Under the pieces are notes generated by a model that saw nothing but the letters and a program-made list of their open reading frames with translations, had not been told where the DNA came from and ran no database searches. This document shows, piece after piece, positions 9,664 through 21,010 of a DNA stretch of 64,000 nt. Both the position numbers and the translations under genes were made by a program. The number at the start of each line of letters is the position of its first letter. Position 1 is the first letter of the stretch. The DNA comes from Megaleporinus macrocephalus (taxonomy: Eukaryota > Chordata > Actinopteri > Characiformes > Anostomidae): positions 10,005,095 to 10,069,094 of the forward strand of contig CM038705.1 in the NCBI GenBank assembly GCA_021613375.1, written 5' to 3'.

Positions 9664-10262
9664 AACACCAATTCAGAAAAGGTTGAGACGGTATGGTGAG
9701 GATAAAAATGTGTCAATTATTTTTGACCTACTTTGTCAGAATTGAGGCTTTTTCCCAAAATAAACACTTACTTTAAATTTGATTCTAACGAAATACTTCA
9801 AATGAGGTTGGGGCAGTAAAATACTGACATTAATTTTTATAACTCTTAAAGGATCTTGTTGAAACATGCATAGGAGCCGGTGCATCACAGCAGCGCTGGC
9901 CGCTGACTCACTGACCCCATCCCATGACAGAGCCTGGCTTTTGAACTTGTTGCTTGTCTTGCTTGCTAGTTCCATCCTAGACGCCCCCCGAGCCCAGAGA
10001 AGTCGACGGCGCTTCCGGACATGGTTAAAGGCTTCTTTTTGGAACTGTAAAGCTTAACTATCATTTGTGCTTGAGAAAGGTTTGTCAGTAACACTGAGCC
10101 CATCTGGTTATATAGCTTATAGACGAATGACGGTTCTTGATGCATTGCTGTCTAATGAATCAGTGAATGCAGTTATTCAGCTTAGGCATGCACTACTGCC
10201 ATTCACCGAAATTCCTCCAGATTCCTTGAATCTTTTAATAATTATGCATAGGTGAGGGCTAT
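9664..10262. mobile_element. Decayed DNA-transposon remnant, Tc1-like type
   Basis: Starts with a terminal-like CCAATTCAGAAAAGGTTGAG and ends near CCTTGAATCTTTTAATAATTATGCATAGG, both reminiscent of a common fish Tc1-like family whose ends read CCAATTCCAAAAAAGTTGGGA. Internal landmarks include ATGGTTAAAGGCTTCTTTTTGGAACTGTAAAG (10020-10050). No frame survives. Family assignment is from remembered consensus features and is tentative. Confidence 0.45.
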
Positions 10263-11272
10263 AATCAAATCCCTTCTTTTTTTTTAAAAAAAAAACAGTC
10301 ACTGAGTTTACACGCAAAGACTCAAGTCAACTCAATTCCTTCCGATTACAGGTTTAATACTGAGGTGTTTATAGGTACACTCAATAGTCTGATCAATATC
10401 TGTTCACATGCACACTAGAAGTAAACAGATCCAAAATTACGCACCTGTCTAGAGCACCTGATATATAATCATGATATAAACTTATGTTATGGCGCCAGTG
10501 TAGAATGTACTGGAACTTTCAGATTAAGGCGTTTCTATATCTATTTAATGTAATGTTTAAAGGAATACTCACCTCAACGGTATAGAAAATGCATTCGGAA
10601 CAGAATAGTCTGATTGAGGTGTATACATGGACTGATGTTCTACTCCAATTCAGCTATTAGTTGAATTATTAACATGTAAACATGGCTATTGTTGTCATTT
10701 GCTTGTGTATTTGTTGGCAAACTGGGGTTTGTTGGCTCAGCTATGCTCCTAAAGGATAAGGCTACTAAAGGATACTGGTTTTGTACCAAATCATAAATAC
10801 AGTCACCTGTTAGCATTACTTGTTTCAAATCTTATCTCTATTAAATTATTATACCTCAATACCTGCCCAACTGTTTTGCAATGTGTTTCAGGGCTGAATG
10901 ACTGTATAAAGGAAATGAAGTAGATTTTCCATACGGCTATGGTTCCATACTGCTCACGCTAACACTGAGGAGGAAGGATGGTGTGTTTCTTACAATAGGG
11001 GTGGACACCACAACCTTTAGTGATGTGCTGTCTAATGTTTGGACACTTTTCTTTTTCAGGGATTATTCAAAAGCTATATTTAATATAATACCTGAAAAAG
11101 AAAACCATCTAGTTACAGCCCTAACAAACGCTACAAAGCACTCTAGCATGTGTGTGTGCATTAATGTTGGCGAGGACGTGGAGTGAGCATACGTGTAGGT
11201 GCCCACTGTCTCTCGACAGACGTAATGTGCGTGGGCTGCTGTGAAAATGTATGTACGTATGTGTGCGCTCAC

Positions 11273-11342
11273 CTTTGATAGGTCCACCAGTGTGTTGGCC
11301 TGGTCACTGAGCTTTCTTTGCTCCATTTTTACACTTCGCAGC
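11273..11342 (-). CDS. kcnn3: SK channel (KCNN3-like), calmodulin-binding exon 2
   Basis: 70-bp exon encoding LRSVKMEQRKLSDQANTLVD and LSK, the second half of the calmodulin-binding domain that makes SK channels Ca2+-gated through constitutively bound calmodulin. Acceptor TTTGCAG before 11342; donor GTGAGC after 11273. The first base completes the Gln codon split with the exon at 17806 (CA|G). LSDQANTLVDLSK is the KCNN3-type version; KCNN2 reads N and A at the variable sites. A (GT)19 repeat sits only 10 bases upstream of the exon in transcript orientation, leaving a very short pyrimidine tract. Skipping this exon would shift the frame. Confidence 0.93.
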
Positions 11343-11351
11343 CTGCAAACA

Positions 11352-11352
<1 letters not shown>

Positions 11353-11390
<38 letters not shown>
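11353..11390. repeat. (AC)19 microsatellite at SK exon acceptor
   Basis: Uninterrupted AC repeat on the plus strand, hence (GT)19 on the SK transcript strand, ending 10 bp before the 70-bp exon. It occupies the position normally held by the polypyrimidine tract and branch region. Confidence 0.95.
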
Positions 11391-11393
<3 letters not shown>

Positions 11394-11659
11394 GTGTGTG
11401 CAAATGCGTGTGCAGAGACACGATTAATTATTACAGATCCCCCAACATTTACAGAAGATATACATCAAACAGACCATCATACATAACCGTATATAAATAA
11501 CATATATTAACACAATGACTATAAAATATAGAGGTGAGCTGTACAGTGATGTGACATGTAAGTGTGCAAGGTTTACGTTTGCATGTTTTGGGGGCCGAGA
11601 TTTGTTTCTGATTCTTTCGTTAACATTGATGTTGGACGAGAGAGCTTTGTTTTAGTTCA

Positions 11660-12295
11660 TCTCAATGGAGTTAGATGGGGTTGAGGTCAGTGCAGGCCGG
11701 TCAAGGTCTTCCACACCAAACTCACCCATCCAGACTTTATGGAGTATGCTTTGTGCTCGGGGACACAGGCAGCCGTCAGGCAGGACCGCAAAGTTGGAAG
11801 TATACAACTGTCCAAAATGACTTGGCATGATGAAGAATTATGATTATTCTTCTCTGGAACTAAGGTTCCTCAGCCCACCATAGCATTATCCCTCCTCCAC
11901 CAAACTTTACAGTTAGCAGTCAGACAGGTAACATTCAATGACATTCACCAAACTCAGACTCCTCTATCAGACCAAATAGAGAAGCGTGATTGGTTACTTC
12001 ACAAAACACGTTTCCAGTGTCCAGTGGCGGCACTTTACACCACACCAGCCGACGTCTGGCATTGTGTTTGGTGATGTAAGGCTTCCATGCAGCGGCTCGG
12101 TTTTGAAAACTCAGGCTATGAATCTCCCTGTACAGTTTTTGAGCTGATGTTAATGCCAGAGAAGGTTTGGAACTGAGCTGTTATTGCAGATGGTTGGGGA
12201 ATTTTACACACTATGCGCCTCAGCACTCTGGGACCTGCTCTGTAACTTTACATGAGCTTCCACTTTTCAATAATACCACTTAAAGTAGGAAGGAG
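11660..12295 (-). pseudogene. Tc1-like transposon remnant
   Basis: Minus-strand decayed transposase of the common fish Tc1 type, recognised by successive landmarks: GGGGTTGAGGTCAGTGCAGG, TTCCACACCAAACTC, CCTCCTCCACCAAACTTTAC, AAGCGTGATTGG, CACACCAGCCGACGTCTGGC, and CGCCTCAGCACTCTGGGACC. All frames are broken. It is the same broad family that supplied the satellite at 1-745. Confidence 0.75.
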
Positions 12296-12539
12296 GTTAC
12301 GCCATGAGCAGAGAAGAGTCAACAATACTGTGGCAATAACAAGGAACGCCGCCCTTGCTGTGGACAACCACTGTAGCCATAACAAGCTGAAACATCTAAA
12401 TTATCGAGGCAAATGCTGCGAAAGATGTCATCAGTGATTTTGAAACGATAACAATCTTCAGTTTGGAAATATTTTGTGTCTCCCCATTCAAAAGTATGGC
12501 GTCTGGTCTTTTGTGGCTGGAAATAACTGCAAATATGTT

Positions 12540-13430
12540 CAAATATGAATGTGATGCCTGCAGCAACTTCCAAAAAAGTTGGGACTGGAACATGTTTACA
12601 ATTATGTTGCATCACCTTTCTTTTTAACAATTGTTTGGGGACTGAAGATACAAACTGGTCAAAGCGGAATTTTTCAGCTTTCTGCTTTGCAAGTCTTCAG
12701 CTATGCCATCGTACTGGTCATTCACTGTTGTGTTTTGCATAGAATTTCACAGGGACTCTTTTCTGGACTGCAAAAAGGCCAGTCTAGCTACCCACTCTCT
12801 CTCTCTGATGTCGTGCCATACTGTTTTCATCTGTGCTCAAATCTGAACGCTCAAGCCAACCACAAAAGATCTTTACTGTGCATCAGTCCATTGCCCAAAC
12901 AAAAGATTCTGAACGCTGTTGACATATGACTTCTGTTGTTTAGTTTTAACGTGCAGCAATGGTGTTTACTGGCAACAGTTTGTTACAGTATTCCTGAGCC
13001 CATGAAGTGAAAGCCATCAGAGAAACTCTGCCTTGCCCTTTACAGATTTCTCTGGATTCCCTGAATCTGCCTATGACATTTTGCACAGTAGAAGGTAAAA
13101 ATCCTTTTAATCACTCACTGAGGAATGCTATTTTTAAACTGTTGCATTTTCTGCTCATGCATTATTGGGAACGTGGCGAGCCTCCACAATCTCATGCTCC
13201 TGAAGAACTTCTGAAGGCTTCTTTAATATCCACGTTTGACTGCATCAACTGTTAAGATGTTCGAGCCTCTAGTATTAAAGCTCTCCTGTCCCAACTTTTT
13301 TGGAACATATAGTTACGAGAAAACAACATTCATAGGACAAAACATTAGATATCTTGTCTTTGTATTGTTTGTGTTCCAATAGTAGTCAAATACAGTCACA
13401 TACTGTCCAACCTTTTTTGGGAATTAGGTT
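12540..13430. mobile_element. DNA-transposon remnant with AACTTTTTTGGAA ends
   Basis: Contains the inverted terminal-type motifs CTTCCAAAAAAGTTGGGA (12567) and GTCCCAACTTTTTTGGAAC (13288), plus a further AACCTTTTTTGGGAATTAGG at 13411. Internal Tc1-like landmarks include TCTCTGGATTCCCTGAATCTGCCTATGACATTTTGCACAGTAG (13047-13090). No ORF survives. It is related to the remnant at 9664. Confidence 0.5.
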
Positions 13431-13444
13431 TGTACAAAGATAGC

Positions 13445-14333
13445 TAGAGATGGACCGATCAGCGCTTTTGAGGCCGATTCCGTCGCGTATCACCTGTCAG
13501 CGCGAACGGCCGATAGCCAATACCGATTGAGGGCGGGGCTATACGCCATTTTTAACAATCTAATGTGAAACAGCTTAATATTTTTAACAAAATTATCAGT
13601 AAATAAGCAAAGTAAATCAAACAAATATCACCAATACTGCTATAATTAAATTTAGAAACAAAAAAACAAAAAAATAAACAAAAAAAGCTAATTAAATAAA
13701 TGCAGTAAAAACTGCGGTCATTAAACGCAGACGCTCTGTAATCATTAAATGTAGATCTTGAATTGTTGCTGCTGTTCTGTTCGTACCGGTCAGATCTGGT
13801 CTGTATGGTGTTCTGGGTTGTTTGTTTTGTGCTAGCTGCGCGTGCTAGCTCTGCTGTTTGGTGATACTCACTGTATTTAGCTGCGTGGTGTACTCTTAAG
13901 CACTGTATCAGATTATAGTGTTAAATGTCTTTGTCTTGGTTCCCCAACGAGACATGCTGTTTTAAAAATTTTACAAAACGTCCTGGACGAGTCTGAGTCA
14001 CATACGGTAAGCAACTGCCAGACGGATGATGTTTTCTATCAGCGCATCCCATGAACACCATGAACTGTTCTCGCGAGGCACACTGCTTTAGTCAGTATGT
14101 ATTTTCACCTAGTGGTTCAGAGAGGAATTGCACGGACCTGGCCGGAGGGCGTTTCACGAAGGGTGTTTCATCAAAATGCTAGCTGTAAATACAAAAATTA
14201 AGCTCATTTGTTTAACGGCATCGATCGGCTCTCAGGATCGGCTAAATTGGAGAAATATCGGCCGATCACCGATCACATATTTTAATTAAAAATCGTCCGA
14301 TACCGATACATCGATCGATCGATCCTTCCATCT
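13445..14333 (-). mobile_element. BED-type hAT relative, copy 1
   Basis: Non-autonomous hAT (~890 bp) starting TAGAGATGGACCGATC and ending CCATCT, flanked by a 7/8 match 8-bp target duplication (AAGATAGC at 13437-13444, AGGATAGC at 14334-14341). The interior is the reverse complement of copy 3 (42176), including the region that still encodes a BED-finger-like stretch there. The last three terminal bases seem lost. Confidence 0.8.
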
Positions 14334-14341
14334 AGGATAGC

Positions 14342-15965
14342 ATTCACACACATTCTACCATTAAATGACAATGGCTTTGGCTCTATAAAGACTTTGCAGT
14401 GTCAGGCTGAGTCATGCTTGGTTTGCCTTGTGTTGGTTTTAATCTTAGATTAAGGGCTTCCTGGACTGAAAACTTTTCATATGGGCCCAGTTGGGACTTA
14501 TTTCATTACTAAAAAGGAAAGACAAAATGTGAAAACGCATTTGAATCAAGCTAATTCAATGCATCATATTTTTCAGTGTACTTTCACTCCTGGCTTAACG
14601 TGACACGGGCTCATTAATTAACATTCCGCTTGTTTTCTCTTTCTCTTTATTTGTTTGTTGATGAGAATTTCCTTCGATGGAGACATCCGCGTGAACCTAC
14701 TCGTAAGACGTAGGTCCCACAAGCGCCGAACAATAGGCCTGTGACACAGTGGGCTTCCTCCACACTAAAAGAAAACACCGCCGTTTGAAAAGGATGCTCA
14801 CAATTGGTGTCTAGCTCCAAAACAGGCCACCAACGAGGGGATTAAAGCCCTAAAAAAATATGGATTTGGCAGCGAGGAGACAGGCAGGGGAGGACGGGCA
14901 CACGAGGCTAACAAGTTAACTCAGCAAGGAGAGGGTGATGAGCCAGGCGAGACAGCCAATGTAAACGTCCCCGAGATGAGCCATCCATCAGCGTAGCGGG
15001 TGGCGTAATAGCTGACGCTGTGTGAGCACAGCCTTGTCTGGCTTTAAAAAAGGAAAAAAAAAAGAGTACTAGGCGTGGGTCCAAAAAAATAAGTGTAGGA
15101 ATAATAATAAACATTTTCGGGGAAGCGTGGTTTGCTTCGCGTCTGTTGTAGCATGCTGAGGGATTGCTGCTACCAAATGGCGCTAATTCTCACAGCAGGC
15201 TAGGCTAAAGCACACAGCCTCCTCAAACAGGCACAGCGCTAGGCCCTGCTGCCTCAGGCACCACTGGGATAACAATTAGCTGAGGGGGCTGTGGCTAATG
15301 TGCAAAATGGCAGGAGTTGAGCCGCTAAGGCACCTGGAGGCATTGGCTAGGTCAGGCTAGCTAACTGCTGTGAAAAACACTCCTAACGCAACTGGTGGCT
15401 GGGCCAGAACAGCACAGGGCTTCAAACGCTCTCTGGACGCTCTCTGAAGTCCAGATGGCCACAGCTGAAGCTTTGAATTAGTGGGTGGGTGCAAAAATGG
15501 CCAGCCACGCAATTAGGCAGGCGGTGGTGGCCCAATGCTACGAGGTTATATGTTCTATTATTTAGTGTTTGCTAGATCAGTTTGGAATCCAACAGCGCAG
15601 TTAAAGCGCACGGACTGGGGCTCGGGGGGGCTGGGGGTCAGGCTGGAGGGTATGTTTGTCAGTTCCAGTCTTAGACAGTTTGGTGATGTCTCTGTTTAAA
15701 CGCACCTAGCTAACAGCAACACAGGTTTCGCTAATATTGTATAATAAGGGCGTTACCTGATATAAGTAGGACATTAGGCCCACCAGAAGGGCCAGAATGC
15801 ATATCATTTCATTTTAGACTTAGATTTATTTAATTAACCTACTTATATATAAACAATAAAAATGAATAGATGTTGGTATCAATGTTTTTAATTATATTAT
15901 TAGGAATTCACTAGTCTATAAGTGCATAAACCTGTTGTAATATGCTAATTCTATATTCACAGTAT
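14342..15965. other. Unique intronic sequence
   Basis: About 1.6 kb without a recognised transposon or coding signature. 14590-15620 has more balanced base composition than its surroundings and no low-complexity runs, making it one of the better candidates in the window for a conserved non-coding element. Conservation cannot be judged from one genome. The ORF near 14908-15114 has no family features. Confidence 0.4.
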
Positions 15966-16703
15966 TTAGTAGAGCATGAAAAAAGCTCTAGTTAGTCCAG
16001 TTTAAACTGGTTCGTTTGCACTCTTAGTGCGGTTCATTTTGGCAGGAGTGAAAACTGTAATTGCACTCGGGTGTGGACCAAACCAACCGCACCGAGACCC
16101 AGACCAGTTCCAAACGAACTCCGGAGTGGGTTGTTTGTGCTGAGAACGTAATCCGACCCAAGTACTAGTACTAGATGTACTCCTCAAGTTTGATCTAAAC
16201 ATCTGCAGCCAGGTGTGCTTTGCATTATGGGATGCGGCAGATGGCGTAAACAGAGAAGTGGAGAACTGGAGCAGCTAACAGGGCGAGGACAATGAAGCGA
16301 GGTCTCTCTTGGACTAGCAGTGAGGGACGTTGTCTACTTGATGTTTGGAGTGAGCTGGGTGGTCTGCAGGTGGACTGTAGTGCAGGTATATTATCAGATT
16401 ATTAGTACAGCTATGAACAGATGCTGTCTCTGCCGCTGCTCCGTGATACGCTCTACAAGAAATGTGCAGTAGTTTGGGAAAAGCGGATCTTCTCCCTGTG
16501 TTTACTTTCTTGCTCGCACGCCAGATAGCTCTGACCAATCAGAGGAGACAATGTGCTCATGTGGTTTGTTGGGGCGCATTTTGGTGCGTTTGGGTTTTTG
16601 CCTGTGAAAACAAACCTAACCGAGGAGGAAACACTCCAAGTACACAAACTCATGAACTGATCCGGACCAGTGAAACAAACTACAGGTGTGAAAACGCCCT
16701 TAG
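15966..16703. mobile_element. TTAA-target-type DNA element, copy 1
   Basis: The right end reads GGTGTGAAAACGCCCTTAG; the left end is a decayed partner beginning TTAG. The interior is the inverse complement of copy 2 at 46395-47154 (for example GAACTGATCCGGACCAGTG here versus ACTGGTCCGGATCAG there). Ends of this kind with TTAA-like flanks suggest a piggyBac- or Kolobok-like non-autonomous element; the superfamily is not certain. Confidence 0.6.
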
Positions 16704-16896
16704 ATGTAGAATTATGGACCAGATTGATATACCATCAAGAATTAAGATACAGCAAAATTCATATCCAGAATTCATTATACTGAGTTACAAAGTCAATCTG
16801 AATTCCCATTGTATGGCTTTGAAGACTATGAGGAGTAGTTTGTAGTGTATCTGGAAGGAGAGCAATGTGGTTTGTAGAGGACAGGTGTCGAAGCAA

Positions 16897-17384
16897 TACT
16901 GTGCAAAAGTTTTAGGCACTTATATTTCAAAAGCTTTTATTTACTCCGAAAAACTTTAATACTGTAAAATATTAAACAGTATTAATACAGTTAGTAGTGC
17001 TTTTACATACATCAGTGTGTTTATTTAACCCTTTCCAAGCTTCTCCTTCTATAAACAACCCAGTATTAGTTACAGTTCTCATCTAATACCTGCTTTGACT
17101 GCTCAGTACTTCATTAAGCTAAATCAAGTTTGCTGCTGAAGGAACTGAATACATTCATACAATGTCTGGGGCGTCCAGGAGAAATCTGGAACTACACTTT
17201 GTTCTTCAAACTGGATCAAGATCTGATCTACTTCTCTCACAATAACATATTCATGTTACTTTGTATTGTATTTATGATTATTTACCATAATGATATATGG
17301 TGTTCCTACTGGTGAAAATATACTTATTGCAAAGATAAAGGATTTTAAACAATCAGCTTTGGTGCCTCAGACTTTTGCACAGTA
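16897..17384 (+). mobile_element. Tc1/mariner-like MITE (GTGCAAAAGT ends), copy 1
   Basis: Terminal inverted repeats TACTGTGCAAAAGTTTTAGGCAC and GTGCCTCAGACTTTTGCACAGTA bound 488 bp, with TA at the edges. The interior (CCCTTTCCAAGCTTCTCC, GGGGCGTCCAGGAGAAATCTGG) matches copy 2 at 55875-56365 in the same orientation. No transposase ORF. Confidence 0.8.
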
Positions 17385-17805
17385 GCGTTTGCAGAGCGAT
17401 ATGTTTGAGTGAGTCCTCTAACTGCTGAGTTCTGAACATACTGTGAGGAGTTTGTGAGGAGTTTAGCAGGAAGACCTGATACTATGACATTACAGTAGTC
17501 AACACCAGCATTACTTCGTCTGTGCTACTGAGCATGCGGAGAAGTCTGGAGATGTTACAGAAGAGATAGAAAGCGGTCTCAATAACGTGAGCCAATATGA
17601 TGCTCAAACGAAAGTTAAGGAATCAAAGAAGACACCAAGACTGCTTTACACAAGCTCCATCAATGTCCAAGCTTAAATCTGAGCCAACTCTGATTACACA
17701 GCAGTTAACTACCTGTCATACTGAGTCCACTGTGTTGGACAGCAGCTCTCCTGGAGCCCCTAATGCACTGCACTGATGTGTAGGTTAAGTATTTGCTATG
17801 CTCAC

Positions 17806-17933
17806 TGGTGGATGGCTTGCAGGAACTTCCTCTGGTGCTTGCGGACGCGGGAGTGGTCAATCTTCTTCATCAGCTTTGTGTGTTTGTAGATGAGCCAGGT
17901 CTCCCGGAGAACGTTGGCCGCCGCGTTCTTTAT
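17806..17933 (-). CDS. kcnn3: SK channel (KCNN3-like), calmodulin-binding exon 1
   Basis: 128-bp exon from acceptor CCCACAG to donor GTGAGC, starting in phase 0 and ending after two bases of a Gln codon. It encodes [39 protein letters not shown], then AIH, with the final Gln codon split by the intron. This is the proximal C-terminal segment and the first half of the calmodulin-binding domain (Trp-Leu-Ile-Tyr-Lys and Arg-Lys-Phe-Leu-Gln-Ala-Ile motifs). Calmodulin bound here opens the pore when Ca2+ rises. The phase fits exactly between the S6 exon and the 70-bp exon. The plus-strand ORF at 17793-18017 is only its shadow. Confidence 0.95.
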
Positions 17934-18204
17934 CTGTGGGGACAAGTCACCATAACAACTGCGTTAGCAAGAGGCCCGCGCCAGAGTCCCGCTGTGGCCT
18001 CTGTTATTCCCTTCTGACACAGATACAAACATTCACCAGCCCAAAAACACGGATCCTCCTGGGTGCAGGTGTCCCTCAAGACTAATCACTAGAACTTCAC
18101 ACTTATTGTTCAGTTATTAGTCTCAGGCTGACTTTCTGTGGAGAAACTCTGATGCAACTTTAACTGTTCGAAACGTGAAACTAAATTTAATTTGAAATAC
18201 AGAA

Positions 18205-19270
18205 GCTCATGTGTGGCTCAATTTAGTAAAACAAGTAAAGAGGGAAGACTGGTTTCCTTTTATTTTTAAAGCACTTTCTGGCTGCATGCCATCGTATATC
18301 ACAACAATGTTCACTGAGAATAGCACAAATTATGGAACTTGCTCCAGTGATTGGATCACCCTTCAGGTTCCTAGAGCTTTTACTGAACTGGGAAAATCTG
18401 CTTTTAGCTACAGTAGCACCAGCGAATTTCTAACCACCTCCACACCACCCGCCAGTGTTTTATTTAATTTTAGATTAGACTAGATTAGATTCAACTCTGT
18501 CATTGTGCAGAGTACAGATACAAAGCCAATGAAATGCAGTTAGCATCCAACCAGAGGTGCAAAATATATTATTATTCACATAAAGTGCAAAACAGAAATG
18601 ACTAACAATTTGAGGTTATTGTACATGTGGTGGTATATAAATAAATATATAGAATGTAGGTGTACACAGAATGTGAGATGAGGGGGTGGTATATAAAATA
18701 GAATATAAATTATTATACATCTATACAGTAAGGAGTGAAATGCAAAGATTGCATAGAGCAGCATATGTTGAACATGTTGTAACAGTGTAAACAATAACTA
18801 CAGATATAAATAGTGCAATATGAACAGAATTGCGAATATAAGTAGAACTGTACAAACATGACATTACAAAGATAGATGTGCGAAAATAAGTAGTGCAAAA
18901 GTAGTGAAAAACTTTAGTTAACAGTTTACCATTCTTTTATTGATTTTTTATTACTCACTTATTATTAATATTATTATTTTATTATTTTGCATATTTTATA
19001 TTTTACTACTATATTTATATTTACTTTTATTGACTTACTTTTATCATTGTCTTATTCCTGATTTTAGTTTATTCAGTTTTTTTATTTGTTTTTCTTTTAC
19101 GATTTATCTTATTTTGTCTATGTTCTTATTTTTTTTTTTTTCATTTTAAGTACTCATTAAAATTCATTTTAATTTATTTTCAATCCCTTTTTGTTTAATA
19201 CTTGTAATGCTTGCCGACGCTGTAAATGAGGGTCGCCCGAGTGAAAATAAAGGTTGATTGATTGATTAAA
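18205..19270 (+). mobile_element. L2-like LINE 3' fragment, probably interrupted
   Basis: 18211-18480 encodes KALSGCMPSYITTMFTEN... followed by WITLQVPRAFTELGKSAFSY, the characteristic C-terminal tail of fish L2-type LINE reverse transcriptases. After an unrelated TAGATTAGATT-bounded stretch (about 18475-18905, itself like a retroelement tail), the typical LINE 3' end appears: GTAAATGAGGGTCGCCCGAG and AATAAAGGTTGATTGATTGA (19225-19266). Boundaries of the inner insert are uncertain. Confidence 0.65.
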
Positions 19271-19979
19271 ATCCGATGTCTTGCCTTAATGTGACACATG
19301 TCTGATGCTCCCAAAGCAGTTGAGTCACTTCCATGTATCTGATTTGTGTATTATTACTCAGCATTAAAGTGGCAGCAACACCTGATCTGAAGTTAGTAAC
19401 CAGTAAATAACAGAAAAATTAAGCCATCCTCTTCACCTCTGTGAAAGCTCTTCACACTGACTTGCCTTCGCAGTGAAAGCTTCTGGTTAGTTTGTTTGCT
19501 GTGATTCATCCATGTGACGTTACTGAGTAGGACGTGCACATGTGGGCTGTTTCCCAACGCTGGCTCATTCACAATAATGGCAGACTTGAACTGCTTACCT
19601 ACAAGCATGTGAATCATCACGTCAGAGAGATCGGATCTGAGCAAGAAAATCGGATTTGAGCAACAAGGCTTGTAATGTGAACATAACCCAAGATGTTAGA
19701 AACAAGCATGCTGGGGAACTGCAAAGATGTAAACAATGCTGGAGTGGGTAGTCGAGGAGTCGGGAGAATTCCCGGGGGGCCTCCAGAACACTTGGACGAT
19801 TTACAAATGCTAACTCTAAGTGTATATCTGGAGTAATGTATTCCTCCGGTTATATTAAAACAAATCACGGGTCAAAATGACCCACACGGTATAAAAACAC
19901 TCAAACACAAGCAACGGGTCAAGTCAAAACATTAAACCTAATTCTAAATTCTCAGGAGATGGGAATATGAGACTGCATA

Positions 19980-19980
<1 letters not shown>

Positions 19981-20056
<76 letters not shown>
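19981..20056. repeat. (TA)38 microsatellite
   Basis: Uninterrupted TA dinucleotide run of about 76 bp next to a decayed Tc1-like fragment. Confidence 0.95.
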
Positions 20057-20058
<2 letters not shown>

Positions 20059-20129
20059 AAATTAACAATTATTTAATAAACATCTTCTTCAGGGAGTCAA
20101 ACTGACCCATAACATAGTAGTGCTATAAT

Positions 20130-20475
20130 AATTAAGTGCTAATCCCCACATAATCCATTATGTACACCCATATTGGCTGATTGTCTTCTCTGGGGCGAAT
20201 GGTATCTTCCAACTAGACATTGCGACACGTCTAGACATGTCCCACATTGGTTGGAGGAGCTGACCAAGACCTCCAAGTACTACCCTGTACCCCTAATTCC
20301 CCAGACCTGAACTCAATTAAGCATGTGTGGGACCACGCCTGTTCGCTCTATGGATCCTTCCCACGCACACCCTCCAGCAGGTGTGGGATGCACCGCAGTC
20401 AGCAAGTCTCCAGATACCTGTGACCACCTACCAGGACCTTATTTAGCTGCTGTCCGTGCTGCGCATGGCTGTTCC
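20130..20475 (+). pseudogene. Tc1-like transposase C-terminal remnant
   Basis: Plus-strand fragment including CGGGCGAATGGTATCTTCCA-like sequence before the second Asp region and CCCCAGACCTGAACTCAATTAAGC, the decayed SPDLN..E motif with Glu changed (GAG to AAG-like). It ends GGATATTAGCTGG. A better preserved copy of the same family lies at 35800-36235. Confidence 0.7.
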
Positions 20476-20764
20476 CTGGATATTAGCTGGTGAGTAATAC
20501 AGCTGAACAGAAAACGGAGGCAAAGCCAGTGGACACAGTAGCTCAGTTAGCAAGCCGCTACGTAAAAGGTGGCTAAATGAAGGCTGGACTAACATTAGCT
20601 CAGACTGTAAGTGACTACACAGTGGCACACTGCTAACAGAGGCCTGGCTCAACCATTCGGCTTAGCGGCTTCTGTTAGCGTGCTTTCCCCACCAAATGCT
20701 ACTATTACAGATTTAGCTATTAGCTATTCGAGCTGCTGCTTGTCACGCTCTGTCTACTGGTGCG

Positions 20765-21010
20765 CAACCCAACAAACACACAACGTTGTCACAACGTTGT
20801 CTGAACAACGTTCTCACAAGGTCGCTACTAAATAACATTGTTTATTGTGTCTACTGACAGCGTCGCCTCTACATTGGCACTACATTGTCAGATAACGTTG
20901 TCACGACTTTCTAAGGAATTACATTTCAATGTTGTGACGTCATGGACGACCAAAACATAGGTTCTCACAATGTTGTTATAGCATCACAGTGTTAGTATCG
21001 GCTCCAACAG
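20765..21010. repeat. AACGTTGT-rich degenerate repeat cluster
   Basis: Several spaced copies of ACAACGTTGT and relatives (20772-20815, 20897, 20935, 20968), ACGTT being self-complementary. It includes a perfect palindromic CRE octamer TGACGTCA at about 20936. Looks like a decayed short tandem or MITE-type repeat; any regulatory role is speculative. Confidence 0.5.

Larger units (their letters stand above)
1653..11272 (-). other. SK channel intron (calmodulin-domain exon to terminal exon), 9.6 kb
   Basis: Intron bounded by donor GTGAGC at 11272 and acceptor AG at 1653-1654 on the minus strand. Its interior is almost entirely repeats and transposons, listed separately. Stretches 1656-1950, 2669-3210, 3813-3938, 4121-4677 (mostly AT-rich; 4500-4640 resembles a dispersed short repeat), 6881-7660 and 10263-11272 show no recognisable gene. 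The short ORFs at 7008-7244 have no family signature. Confidence 0.85.
11343..17805 (-). other. SK channel intron between the calmodulin-binding exons, 6.5 kb
   Basis: Intron from donor GTGAGC (17805-17800) to acceptor AG (11343-11344), minus strand. It contains the elements listed from 11660 to 17384. Stretches 14342-15965, 16704-16896 and 17385-17805 are largely unique. Nothing gene-like is seen in them. Confidence 0.85.
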
